Below, piece by piece: positions 42,392 through 51,069 of a stretch of 64,000 bases of DNA. The position numbers and the translations under genes were made by a program. Every line of letters starts with the position of its first letter. Positions within the stretch are counted from its first letter, which is position 1. This stretch comes from Chitinophagales bacterium. GTDB taxonomy: Bacteria; Bacteroidota; Bacteroidia; Chitinophagales; LD1. Where the stretch lies: positions 62,001-126,000 of the forward strand of contig JAEUVA010000012.1 of the NCBI GenBank assembly GCA_016787045.1, read 5' to 3'. The notes beneath the pieces were generated by a model, which had not been told where the DNA came from, searched no databases, and worked only from the letters and a program-made list of their open reading frames with translations.

Positions 42392-43561
42392 TTACAAACG
42401 CTCAAAAATTCCGGCAATACCTTGGCCGCCACCAATACAAGCTGAAACCATTCCGTATTTGTTGTTTCTGCGTTGCATTTCGCCAATCAGTTTTTGGAAT
42501 AAGTAAGTTCCTGATGCACCCAGCGGGTGGCCCAGAGCCACTGCTCCACCATTCACGTTGATGATGTCGGTATTCAATTTTGCTTCTTGAATAACAGCGA
42601 GCGATTGTGCAGCAAATGCCTCGTTCAACTCAATCAAATCAATATCGCTCAGTTTCAAACCAGCTTGTTTCAATGCTTTTGGAATGGCGTTTACAGGACC
42701 AATACCCATGATAGTTGGGTCAACACCCACAGATGCAGAAGTAATCATGCGGGCGATAGGTTGAAGATTCAATTCTTTCACAACCTTCTCACTTACTACT
42801 AAAACAAACGCAGCGGCATCTGAAGTTTGTGATGAATTACCTGCTGTAACCTGACCGCCATTTTTGAATGCAGGTTTCAGTTTTGCCAAACCTTCCATAG
42901 AAGTATCTGCACGAGGACCTTCATCCTGACTAACCGTGAACTTGCGTGTTTTCTTTTTCCCGTCTTCAAAGTATGTTTCTTCTACTTCCACTGGAACAAT
43001 ATCCGCAGCAAACTTTCCTTCTGCAATGGCAGCCATTGCTTTTTTGTGGCTATTCACCGAAAACTCATCAGCCGCTTCGCGGGTGATGCCGTATTTAGTG
43101 GCAACATTCTCCGCGGTTAATCCCATACCTATGTAATATTCAGGATGGTCTTTAGCGATTTCGTAATTGGGAACAGTTTTGTATCCCACCGTAGGAACAA
43201 GCGACATGCTTTCTGTTCCTCCGGCAATAATTACATCGGCCATACCTGCTTTAATTTTTGCAGTAGCCAAACCAATTACTTCCACACCTGAGCCGCAGTA
43301 ACGGTTCACGGTCATTCCCGGAACTTCAACAGGCAGCGAGCGCACAGCTACCCAACGAGCCATTTGCAATCCTTGCTCCGCTTCGGGAACTGCATTGCCC
43401 ACAATCAAATCATCTACACGCGATGGATCGAGTTGAGGAACCTTTTTTAATAAATCCTGAATGGCGTAATAAGCCATGTCAACGGGTGTCATAAAGCGGA
43501 AACCTCCGCGTTTTGCTTTGCCTATGGCAGTGCGACTGCCTGCGATAATGTATGCTTCCAT
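42392..43561 (-). CDS. fadA: Acetyl-CoA acyltransferase (3-ketoacyl-CoA thiolase)
   Basis: This 389-residue thiolase has nucleophile Cys89 (NRYCGSG). The later catalytic residues are His in GGAVALGHPLGASG and Cys in SACIGGGQG. It cleaves 3-ketoacyl-CoA to acetyl-CoA and a shortened acyl-CoA, the last beta-oxidation step. It is preceded in the operon by fadN and a small four-helix gene, and followed by fadE. Confidence 0.95.
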   Translation of the reverse strand: MEAYIIAGSRTAIGKAKRGGFRFMTPVDMAYYAIQDLLKKVPQLDPSRVDDLIVGNAVPEAEQGLQMARWVAVRSLPVEVPGMTVNRYCGSGVEVIGLATAKIKAGMADVIIAGGTESMSLVPTVGYKTVPNYEIAKDHPEYYIGMGLTAENVATKYGITREAADEFSVNSHKKAMAAIAEGKFAADIVPVEVEETYFEDGKKKTRKFTVSQDEGPRADTSMEGLAKLKPAFKNGGQVTAGNSSQTSDAAAFVLVVSEKVVKELNLQPIARMITSASVGVDPTIMGIGPVNAIPKALKQAGLKLSDIDLIELNEAFAAQSLAVIQEAKLNTDIINVNGGAVALGHPLGASGTYLFQKLIGEMQRRNNKYGMVSACIGGGQGIAGIFERL

Positions 43562-43564
43562 TTG

Positions 43565-43574
43565 ATGCGATTTG
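43565..43574 (+). repeat. Decamer ATGCGATTTG, copy 1
   Basis: This exact 10-base word reappears at 44034-44043 and inverted at 44060-44069, so copies flank the four-helix gene at 43634-44008. The 43562-43633 gap also contains several GCGAT and CGACA words. Confidence 0.6.
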
Positions 43575-43633
43575 CGACTATACGTTTTGCGATATACGAC
43601 AATGCGATATTCTACACACGACAGTCTGGTTAT

Positions 43634-44008
43634 TTATTTGTTCTTTTGTTTTTCTAATGTTTTTGAGAGTTTGTAGATGCTGCGTTGTGTTTTGTCAATT
43701 CTATCCTCGATTGTTTCAAGCGTGTCATTATCTACAAAACCTAATTTGTTTGAAATAACAAGTTGAGTAAATAACTCGTTGCCCGAGCCGTTTGCTATCC
43801 CAAGAAATTGAATGAACTCTCCTGCATGATTTCTTCCAGCTCCTTCTGCTACGTTGGAAGGAATTGAAACGGCAGAACGATTCATTTGCGATACCAACCC
43901 GAATTTTTCTTCTTTCGGAAACTTGGAAGTTATTTTATAGACATCCACCGCTAATTCAACTGTGTCATTCCAGATATTTAGTTTTCTGAGGTTGTGTCTT
44001 GCTTTCAT
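43634..44008 (-). CDS. Four-helix bundle protein of the S23 / IVS-encoded family
   Basis: The start is ATG 44008 (MKARHNLRKLNIWNDTVELA), giving 124 residues. The pattern LxIWxxxxELAxxVY...FPKEEKFGLVSQMNRSAVSIPSNVAEG..R is the hallmark of the S23 four-helix family, found in 23S rRNA intervening sequences and, as relatives, in Avd proteins of diversity-generating retroelements. No reverse transcriptase or rRNA is present. It sits inside the fad operon between fadN and fadA and is bracketed by repeats of ATGCGATTTG, as if inserted. Its role is unknown; nucleic-acid binding is typical of relatives. Confidence 0.88.
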   Translation of the reverse strand: MKARHNLRKLNIWNDTVELAVDVYKITSKFPKEEKFGLVSQMNRSAVSIPSNVAEGAGRNHAGEFIQFLGIANGSGNELFTQLVISNKLGFVDNDTLETIEDRIDKTQRSIYKLSKTLEKQKNK

Positions 44009-44033
44009 GTTTGTCGATTTACGTTTAAACGAC

Positions 44034-44069
44034 ATGCGATTTGAATTTGTCGAAAAACGCAAATCGCAT
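44034..44069. repeat. Decamer ATGCGATTTG copy 2 and its inverted copy 3
   Basis: ATGCGATTTG (44034-44043) and CAAATCGCAT (44060-44069) form a perfect 10-bp inverted repeat with a 16-base loop. It lies between the fadN stop and the four-helix gene start, with the same word also at 43565-43574 on the other side of that gene. Confidence 0.65.
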
Positions 44070-44084
44070 TATCGCATATCACCT

Positions 44085-46517
44085 TTAGTTTCTCAATGGT
44101 TTTCCGCTTGTCAAAATGCTTTGAATTCTTTCCAACGTTTTCTTTTCTCCGCAAAGTGAAAGGAAGGCTTCTCTTTCCAAATCCAGCAAATACTGCTCAG
44201 TAACTTTTGTTTCAGTAGATAAATCTCCACCGCAAAGCACGTAAGCAATTTTTTTAGCGATTAGGAAATCATGCTCGCTGGCATACGCCCCTACTTTGAA
44301 AGAAGCAGCACCAGCATATAAAGCACTCAAGCCCGCTTTTCCTAACACAGTAATATCATCGCGTTGTGGTTTTTGCACATAGCCATTGTTGTATAGTTCC
44401 AGCACTTTGTCTTTAGCTTCTGCTAAGAGGCGTGATTGGTTAACCACTACTGAGTCTTTCTTCTTATCTAACACACCCACACTAAAACCTTCGTAAGCGG
44501 AGGTAGCTACTTTTGCTGTAGCAATAGCAGTGAAGCGCTCAGCCAACTGAGGAATTTGCGCATCGCCTGCATAGTAAGCATCACTGGCGCGGAGTGCCAT
44601 TTCTTTGGTTCCTCCACCGCCTGGGATAAGACCAACACCAACTTCCACCAACCCAATATAAGTTTCGGCACTTGCCACAGCAGCATCACTGTGCATGGTA
44701 AATTCACACCCGCCACCAAGAGTTAAGCCATGCGGAGCAGCTACTACAGGAATTGAAGAATAGCGGCAACGCATTGTTGCACCTTGGAACGCACGGATTG
44801 CAAAATCCAATTCATCGTATTCCTGCTCAAGCGCGAACATGAAAATCATGGCAAGGTTAGCGCCTGCACTAAAGTTCGGATAATCGTGGCCAAGCACTAC
44901 ACCTTTCCAACCTTGTTGCTCGGCAATGTCAATTCCTTTGTTGATAGCTTCAATTACCTCACCACCCAGTGAATTCATTTTCGTGCTCCACGAAACATTT
45001 AACACACCATCACCAATATCATCAATGCGCGCAAACGCATTTTTCCAAACGGGCTTTTGGTCTTTGTAGTTATCTAAAATGATAAACGCCTCGCGGCCCG
45101 GAATTGCTTTGTATGATTTTGATGGAATGTCGTAATACTTCTGCACGCCATTTTCTACTTTGTAGAAAGTTTTGAAACCGGCAGCCAGCATTTCATCTAC
45201 CCAGCCGTTTACTTTAAATCCGGCTTCTTTCATGCCGGCAACTAACTTCTCTACGCCAATTGCATCCCACTGCTCAAACGGACCAATTTCCCAACCGAAA
45301 CCGGCACACATAGCATCGTCAATTCTGTAAAGTTCATCGCTAACTTCAGGAATACGGTTGCTTACGTAAGAAGAAACATAGTAAGTGAGCTTACGCAAAA
45401 ACTCTCCGTGCTTATCGGTTTGCTTGGCAATAGCCGGCAAACGTTTTTTCAAATCTTCAATACTCTTTAATTCGGTTGTAGCCGATTTAGTTTTTGCAGA
45501 CGGTTTGTATTCCAGTGTTTTCCAATCGAGCGTAGCGAATGATTTTTTCCCCGAAGCATCTTTTGTTTTCTTAAAGAAGCCCTGGCCGGTCTTATCTCCA
45601 ATCCATTTGTTGGTTTCCATTTGCAGAATCCAAGATGGCACCTGCAATACATCGCGGTATTCATCGTTCGGCAGGTTGTCGTACGCACCTTTCATTACCT
45701 TAATCATGGTATCCAAACCAACTACATCCGTAGTTCTGAATGTTGCGGACTTCGGTTTGCCAATCAATGTTCCAGTGAGTGCATCTACTTCATCAATGGT
45801 TAAATCCATTTCCTGCATCAACTTAATTACCGCTGCAATACTGAATACACCTACACGGTTAGCAATAAACGCAGGAGTATCTTTACACAACACGGTTTGC
45901 TTACCGAGATACAAATCGCCATAACTCATCAAAAAGTCAATTACCTCAGGGTGAGTTTCAGCCGTTGGAATAATTTCTAACAAGCGTAAATAGCGCGGAG
46001 GATTGAAGTAGTGCGTACCGCAGAAATGTGCACGGAAATCATCACTTCTTCCTTCAGCCATCAGGTGAATAGGAATACCTGAAGTGTTAGAAGTAATCAG
46101 TGTGCCCGGCTTACGAAACTGTTCTACTTTTTCGAAAACAATTTTCTTGATATCAAGACGCTCTACCACCACTTCAATAATCCAGTCTGCATTTTTGATG
46201 AGGTTTAAGTTGTCATCAAAGTTGCCGGTTGTAATACGGCTGGCAAATGCTTTGTCGTAAACCGGATTCGGATTGCTCTTTAAAGCAAAGGCCAAAGCAT
46301 CGTTTACCAATTTGTTTCTCATAGCCGGTTTCTTGGCATCGGCTTCGCTTAAGTTAGGCGTAACGATGTCTAACAAATAAACCTTTAAGCCAATGTTGGC
46401 ATAATGCAGGGCAATACGGCTGCCCATTACACCGCTACCCAACACGGCAACGGTTTTAATTTTTCTGGCTTTAGCGGGCGTTACGTTCACCGCTTTTTTT
46501 TCTGTGGCTGCTTCCAT
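44085..46517 (-). CDS. fadN: 3-hydroxyacyl-CoA dehydrogenase / enoyl-CoA hydratase, FadN-type
   Basis: This 810-residue bifunctional enzyme has its domains in the order opposite to E. coli FadB. An N-terminal NAD-binding domain (GSGVMG at 27-32) and a dehydrogenase catalytic region (FCGTHYFNPPRYLRLLEIIP) come first. A second helical domain follows, and the enoyl-CoA hydratase domain is last (YPNFSAGANLAMI, HGLTLGGGCEF, EVGVGLIPGGGGTKEMA). It carries out hydration and oxidation of enoyl-CoA. The order matches FadN of Bacillus. It is the first gene of the operon, with a perfect TetR-type palindrome 79 bases upstream. Confidence 0.93.
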   Translation of the reverse strand: MEAATEKKAVNVTPAKARKIKTVAVLGSGVMGSRIALHYANIGLKVYLLDIVTPNLSEADAKKPAMRNKLVNDALAFALKSNPNPVYDKAFASRITTGNFDDNLNLIKNADWIIEVVVERLDIKKIVFEKVEQFRKPGTLITSNTSGIPIHLMAEGRSDDFRAHFCGTHYFNPPRYLRLLEIIPTAETHPEVIDFLMSYGDLYLGKQTVLCKDTPAFIANRVGVFSIAAVIKLMQEMDLTIDEVDALTGTLIGKPKSATFRTTDVVGLDTMIKVMKGAYDNLPNDEYRDVLQVPSWILQMETNKWIGDKTGQGFFKKTKDASGKKSFATLDWKTLEYKPSAKTKSATTELKSIEDLKKRLPAIAKQTDKHGEFLRKLTYYVSSYVSNRIPEVSDELYRIDDAMCAGFGWEIGPFEQWDAIGVEKLVAGMKEAGFKVNGWVDEMLAAGFKTFYKVENGVQKYYDIPSKSYKAIPGREAFIILDNYKDQKPVWKNAFARIDDIGDGVLNVSWSTKMNSLGGEVIEAINKGIDIAEQQGWKGVVLGHDYPNFSAGANLAMIFMFALEQEYDELDFAIRAFQGATMRCRYSSIPVVAAPHGLTLGGGCEFTMHSDAAVASAETYIGLVEVGVGLIPGGGGTKEMALRASDAYYAGDAQIPQLAERFTAIATAKVATSAYEGFSVGVLDKKKDSVVVNQSRLLAEAKDKVLELYNNGYVQKPQRDDITVLGKAGLSALYAGAASFKVGAYASEHDFLIAKKIAYVLCGGDLSTETKVTEQYLLDLEREAFLSLCGEKKTLERIQSILTSGKPLRN

Positions 46518-46595
46518 TTTTGATTATTTATTGAATGATTTCTATTGTGTGCTTTTATTGAACAGGGCAACGAAACTAAAGATTATCTATTATTG

Positions 46596-46609
46596 ACCAA
46601 ACGTTTGGT
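46596..46609. promoter_or_regulatory. TetR-type operator (ACCAAACGTTTGGT)
   Basis: This perfect 14-bp palindrome lies in the 100-base gap upstream of fadN, directly after the TetR gene stop. It is the best of three copies in the window (others at 30005 and 47281) and the clearest sign of a beta-oxidation regulon. Confidence 0.8.
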
Positions 46610-46617
46610 AAGACCAT

Positions 46618-47232
46618 TTATTTTACCTTTTGTGCTTTGGTCTTCCCATTAACAACTGGTACATCTGTTGGTTTTTCTTCAATACGTGATAAAATTCTTT
46701 TTGTGGTATTCTTTAAATAGCTGTGGTCGTTAAACACACGGCTGAACATTAAACTACCTTCAATCTCCGCTACACTTCTTTCAGCTAACTCGTTGGCAAT
46801 TTTTTCTCCGTATTTATCCAGATAGATGGTTTTAACCGCATGGAAAAAATCTAAGAAGAAACGCTGTACCAGTGTATTAAATTCGGGCGCCATCAGGGCT
46901 GTTTCTACCCCCATGTTGCCTAGTAAATTTCCTTTTTCCTCATCCAGAAAAACCCTCTCTGCTGCGAGGAACAGATTCTCTAAACGCTTTTGAGGTGGAA
47001 TGCTTTTATCGTAGGCATGGCTGAATACATTGGTCTTAAAAAACTCGTGCACCATTTTAATTACCCGCTTCATCAAATCTTCCTTGCTGGGGAAGTAATG
47101 GTAGAGCGAACCTTTCTGTAATCCGCAGGCATCGGCAATATCGCTCATCGAAGTGTTGAAGTAGCTCTTCTTGCGAAACAGTTTCAACGCCTCAATAATG
47201 ATGGTTTGTTCGTCAGCTTTTTGTTTAGGCAT
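46618..47232 (-). CDS. TetR-family regulator of fatty-acid degradation
   Basis: This 204-residue protein has an N-terminal helix-turn-helix (residues about 8-52: IIIEALKLFRKKSYFNTSMSD...GSLYHYFPSKEDLMK) and an all-helical ligand domain. It is upstream of and co-oriented with the fad operon. Matching palindromes lie before its own gene, before fadN and before the distant acyl-CoA dehydrogenase, so it is inferred to repress beta-oxidation genes and be released by long-chain acyl-CoA. The ligand is inference from gene context. Confidence 0.9.
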   Translation of the reverse strand: MPKQKADEQTIIIEALKLFRKKSYFNTSMSDIADACGLQKGSLYHYFPSKEDLMKRVIKMVHEFFKTNVFSHAYDKSIPPQKRLENLFLAAERVFLDEEKGNLLGNMGVETALMAPEFNTLVQRFFLDFFHAVKTIYLDKYGEKIANELAERSVAEIEGSLMFSRVFNDHSYLKNTTKRILSRIEEKPTDVPVVNGKTKAQKVK

Positions 47233-47280
47233 ATCCCTTTCTGCGTTTGGGACAACAAACCTACAAACTGTTTTTAATTT

Positions 47281-47294
47281 ACCAAACGGTCGGT
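47281..47294. promoter_or_regulatory. TetR-type operator (ACCAAACGGTCGGT)
   Basis: This 14-bp site matches ACCAAACGnTnGGT and lies 48 bases upstream of the TetR gene start, consistent with autoregulation. Two positions differ from the perfect palindrome before fadN. Confidence 0.65.
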
Positions 47295-47376
47295 TGGGAT
47301 GTGTATTTTAGACAAATTGTAAGTGCCGCTTACAATTTGTATAATTTTAAAAAGCTGCTGTATAGAAAATATGAAA

Positions 47377-49500
47377 TTATTCCCCCGGCCTATAAATTCT
47401 TTCGGCATGCTTATAGGCCCACTCTTTACTCAAGCTTTCCTCTTTAGTTTGCTGGTTGACATATAGCTGCATTTGGTCGGTATAATGTTTGGCTCCCGGG
47501 GTATTGCTGCTACCATAACACATTATACTGCGAAGCTCCGGCAAACTGCCATCTTTCTTAAATTTGGTGAGTAAGATGTAGCTCTCCCCGGCTGTCATTC
47601 TTCGTTTTCCGTTTTGGTATTTATCTCCGTATTTGGCGTTCCACATATCCGGCCCACCAGATGTGGGCAAGTCCACATCGCCACGCTGGTGGCGTTGAAA
47701 ATCGCCAAGTGGCACACACAATTTTCCAAAATCGCGAAGCATTTCGGCTTTGGCTTTTCGCACACCATCTGCAAAGTACTCAATCTTGTACTCCGGGTTT
47801 TCGGTAAACTTCTTTTCAATCTCATCATTGATTGAAAAGTAGGTGCCGTATATCCACTTGTACACCAAAGTAGCATTGGTATCGCTGATGTGTCCGCTAC
47901 GGTTTATTCCCCATGCTTTCATCACTGCAATGGCATCTGCAATGTCGGGATACTTGGTTTCATCTAAATGAAAGGCCTCTTCTAAATCAAAATATTTGAA
48001 TGGAGCCACCACTCTCTTGGGGTAATGGTGGTCATACTTTATCTCCAAAAAATCTTCCCAAGTCAATTTGCGATTTTGCTTGGTGGCCATCATTTCATAA
48101 AAACGCATACTGCGGTTGGTTTCCCACATCGCAAAGCTGATGTTCTTCTGGCAACTCAATGGCTTGGGGTTTTCTTCTTTGGCCGTCATGGTGTAAGATG
48201 TATTGTTTACCTCAAACACATAACCGCATTTTGGATTTAAAACATGTGGCAACGAATCGTGTGAGAGGTAGTTTGTCCAAAGTGTTTTAGTAGTGTTGCC
48301 GGGCACGGTACTTTCCCAGTCGTAGCCATCGGCACGTATAGGCATGGCTCCGTTGCTTACACAGTAAATGGTATCGAACCTATCGGCATAGGTCACGTAC
48401 TGATTAATAATTCCTTTCATATCTAAGGCCCTTCTGAACTCTGTAAAGTTTTTGGCCTTGTTCATTTTGTACCATTCTTCCACACTGGTCAAAGTCATGT
48501 TTGAAGCCAGGCGAATAGCAAAAACACCTTTTTTGTTTTTATAGGTGGCTCCATACATGCTCCACCATTTTTTCTTGCCTATAGTGAGCACAAACTTTTT
48601 CTCCATTGGCTTCTTAGCCAAGTTTACCGTAAGTTTTGCCTTGGATTGTTCTAACTTGTAACGCTTACCATCTACCAAATAGTAGTTTTTCTTTTTAGGG
48701 TCCATCTCTAACTGATAAATATCTATAGCGTCAAAATAGTTGGTGGTGTGTGCCCAACCGAGGTTTTCGTTAGTGCCATGAAAAATAGAAACTGCTCCAT
48801 GAAACGTAGCCCCAAGTATGTTTAGCCCTTCTTCGCTTTGCAGGTGCGCTTCGTACCAACTCATAGGGCCTTCTAGCGGCTGGTGAGCGTTGCAATCTAA
48901 ATACACATTACCATCGGCTGTAATGTTTGAATTCATAGCCAACGCATTGCTGCCTTGTGCATCTCTATTATACTGAAGCACCGTGGGCGCTTTGCCATCT
49001 ACTACGCTGGTGATGGCCTTGTCCACACCGGTCATTAAAGCCATGCTGAGCATGTAACCGGCTATAAAATCGGTAGGCCGAATGGGCAACAGATTTTTGA
49101 AAAGTATTTTATCAGGGTTTCGCTTTGCCCAATCGTTACCGGCAGCAGCACCTGCTTCTAACAGTTTGCGCGTTTCAGGAGATAAGTCTGTAGAGTAGTG
49201 TTTTTCAATAAAATCGGGCACACCGAGCAACTGTACGGCATAGTCAATTTTTGCGCCTTCTATGCCCAACATTAATCCCAGTTTACCGCGAGAGAGTAAC
49301 AATCCCCACATCACGGTTTTGTAGTCATCTTCCAGCGCACAGTGTACTAAACCATAGGAACAGTCGGCATCGGTTTTGCCAAAAATATGTGGCACTCCAA
49401 AACTATCGCGAACAATAGTTACATTGTAGTTTGGATTAATTTGTGCAGTAGAAAAAAGAAAAAATGTGATGAAGAGCGTAATGGAAAGTGCTACTCGCAT
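47377..49500 (-). CDS. Penicillin acylase-family N-terminal nucleophile hydrolase
   Basis: This exported protein of 707 residues has a signal peptide (residues 1-19, ending FSTAQ). It shows the acylase alpha region (VTIVRDSFGVPHIFGKTDADCSYG...ALEDDY) and the self-cleavage site GSNA with nucleophile Ser184. Downstream signatures are NAHQPLEGPMSWYEAHL, GAVSIFHGTNENLGWAHTTNY and later HLDETKYPD. It is probably periplasmic and acts on amide bonds such as acyl-homoserine lactones or acylated peptides; the substrate cannot be told. The 144-base gap to the TetR gene holds only that gene's operator. Confidence 0.9.
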   Translation of the reverse strand: MRVALSITLFITFFLFSTAQINPNYNVTIVRDSFGVPHIFGKTDADCSYGLVHCALEDDYKTVMWGLLLSRGKLGLMLGIEGAKIDYAVQLLGVPDFIEKHYSTDLSPETRKLLEAGAAAGNDWAKRNPDKILFKNLLPIRPTDFIAGYMLSMALMTGVDKAITSVVDGKAPTVLQYNRDAQGSNALAMNSNITADGNVYLDCNAHQPLEGPMSWYEAHLQSEEGLNILGATFHGAVSIFHGTNENLGWAHTTNYFDAIDIYQLEMDPKKKNYYLVDGKRYKLEQSKAKLTVNLAKKPMEKKFVLTIGKKKWWSMYGATYKNKKGVFAIRLASNMTLTSVEEWYKMNKAKNFTEFRRALDMKGIINQYVTYADRFDTIYCVSNGAMPIRADGYDWESTVPGNTTKTLWTNYLSHDSLPHVLNPKCGYVFEVNNTSYTMTAKEENPKPLSCQKNISFAMWETNRSMRFYEMMATKQNRKLTWEDFLEIKYDHHYPKRVVAPFKYFDLEEAFHLDETKYPDIADAIAVMKAWGINRSGHISDTNATLVYKWIYGTYFSINDEIEKKFTENPEYKIEYFADGVRKAKAEMLRDFGKLCVPLGDFQRHQRGDVDLPTSGGPDMWNAKYGDKYQNGKRRMTAGESYILLTKFKKDGSLPELRSIMCYGSSNTPGAKHYTDQMQLYVNQQTKEESLSKEWAYKHAERIYRPGE

Positions 49501-49554
49501 GAATATGAATTAAGGCGCGGAAAGTATTAATCTTGCGCATTGATAAAAAGCAAC

Positions 49555-50172
49555 ATGAAGATTATTTGTATAGGCAGAAATTACGCTGAACACACCAAAG
49601 AACTCAACAATGCCATACCCGAAAAACCGGTCGTATTTTTAAAGCCCGCCACAGCGTTACTAAAGGACAACAAACCGTTTTACTACCCCGACTGGACAAA
49701 CGACTTACATTACGAAACAGAAATAGTACTGAGAGTGAGTAAGCAGGGAAAATATGTGGACGAGAAATTTGCACACAAGTATTTTGATGCCGTAACTGTG
49801 GGTATTGATTTTACGGCACGTGATTTACAAAATACGCAAAAAGCAAAAGGGTTGCCTTGGGAAATTGCCAAAGCGTTTGACCACTCAGCGGTAATCGGAA
49901 ACATCAAACCTTTGAGCGAATTAGCTGAATGGGACGAAAAAGGTATTTCATTTTCGCTTTTACTAAATGGAAAGCAAGTGCAAACCGGAAGCACTAACGA
50001 TATGATGTTCTCGTTTGGCAAAATTATCAGCTATTGCTCGCAGTTTTTCACCCTGCAAGTGGGCGATTTGATTTATACAGGTACACCGGTAGGAGTTGGT
50101 CCGGTACAAAGAGAAGACCGCTTGGAAGGTTTTTTGGAAACAGAAAAGGTGTTTGACTTTATGATCAAGTAA
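49555..50172 (+). CDS. Fumarylacetoacetate hydrolase-family enzyme (FAHD1-like)
   Basis: The start is ATG 49555 (MKIICIGRNYAEHTKEL); a TTG 15 bases earlier is less likely. The 205-residue protein is the single-domain form of the family. Metal ligands are expected in LHYETEIVL (Glu-x-Glu), and the signature ARDLQNTQKAKGLPWEIAKAFDHSA is present, with IYTGTPVGVGPV near the end. Relatives act as acylpyruvate hydrolases or oxaloacetate decarboxylases. The exact reaction is uncertain. Confidence 0.88.
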   Translation: MKIICIGRNYAEHTKELNNAIPEKPVVFLKPATALLKDNKPFYYPDWTNDLHYETEIVLRVSKQGKYVDEKFAHKYFDAVTVGIDFTARDLQNTQKAKGLPWEIAKAFDHSAVIGNIKPLSELAEWDEKGISFSLLLNGKQVQTGSTNDMMFSFGKIISYCSQFFTLQVGDLIYTGTPVGVGPVQREDRLEGFLETEKVFDFMIK

Positions 50173-50173
50173 A

Positions 50174-50497
50174 TTATACGGCAAAACTTTCGCCACAGGC
50201 GCAAGTGCGGGTGGCATTGGGGTTTTTAAATTCAAACCCTTTGCCATTTAAACCATCGCTAAAATCAAGCGTAGTGTTGCAGATGTAAAGAAAGGAGCGC
50301 AAGTCGGTTACTAGTTTTATTCCCTTATCTTCAAACACCTGATCTTCTGGTTTCAACTCTGTGTCAAAATCCATTTTGTACGAAAGGCCAGAGCATCCGC
50401 CACCACTTACGGTTACGCGCACAAAAGCATCGGGCTTATTTTCGCTGAGTTTTATTTCATCAATTTTTGACTTGGCAGTATCGGATACAAACAACAT
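50174..50497 (-). CDS. HesB/IscA-family iron-sulfur carrier protein
   Basis: This 107-residue A-type carrier has the three conserved cysteines Cys35 (GGGCSG), Cys99 and Cys101 (TCACGESF). It transfers Fe-S clusters to apo-proteins. It is tail-to-tail with the fumarylacetoacetase-family gene (1 base apart) and divergent from mce. Which of IscA, SufA or ErpA it equals cannot be decided, so no symbol is given. Confidence 0.93.
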   Translation of the reverse strand: MLFVSDTAKSKIDEIKLSENKPDAFVRVTVSGGGCSGLSYKMDFDTELKPEDQVFEDKGIKLVTDLRSFLYICNTTLDFSDGLNGKGFEFKNPNATRTCACGESFAV

Positions 50498-50565
50498 GGC
50501 TTAAACTTTCCGCAAATTTAATTCAATTTACGGTCTGTTATCCAACTTCATAATTTTTAAGAAAC

Positions 50566-50973
50566 ATGCTTCGTATTGAACACCTCGGCATAGCCGTAAA
50601 AGATTTAGCCGGCTCCAATGATTTGTTTGCAAAACTTTTGGGCGAGCTGCCTTACAAAACCGAAACCGTAGAGAGCGAAAAGGTAAGCACATCTTTTTTT
50701 AAGATAGGCGAAAGCAAGATTGAACTCTTGCAAGCCAGCAACCCCGATAGCGCCATTGCAAAGTTTATAGAAAAACGTGGTGAGGGCATACACCATATTG
50801 CCTTTGAGGTTGAGAACATCGAAAATGAGATTCAGCGGCTGCTGGCCGAAGGATTTCAGCCCACGGGCAGTTCAACACAACCATTTAAGGGTGCCGATAA
50901 CAAACTAGTTTTCTTTTTTCACCCCAAAACCACCAATGGTGTATTGATAGAACTCTGCCAGGAAATAAAGTAG
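50566..50973 (+). CDS. mce: Methylmalonyl-CoA epimerase
   Basis: This 135-residue protein of the vicinal oxygen chelate fold has metal ligands in MLRIEHLGIAV (His), GIHHIAFEV (His) and GVLIELCQ (Glu). It interconverts the R and S forms of methylmalonyl-CoA, linking propionyl-CoA from odd-chain fatty acids or branched amino acids to succinyl-CoA. This fits the beta-oxidation genes nearby. It is a stand-alone gene. Confidence 0.92.
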   Translation: MLRIEHLGIAVKDLAGSNDLFAKLLGELPYKTETVESEKVSTSFFKIGESKIELLQASNPDSAIAKFIEKRGEGIHHIAFEVENIENEIQRLLAEGFQPTGSSTQPFKGADNKLVFFFHPKTTNGVLIELCQEIK

Positions 50974-51069
50974 TTGCTAAAAACATTTAACACGACAATC
51001 ATTTATTGCTCCGGCTCCTGTTATTATTGCACCATTGCAAACCAAACTTTTTACTAAACCCTTTTTTGC

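Noticed and set aside
43634..44008. Part of a 23S rRNA intervening sequence or a diversity-generating retroelement
   Set aside because: No rRNA flanks and no reverse transcriptase or variable repeat are present; only the small four-helix gene is seen.
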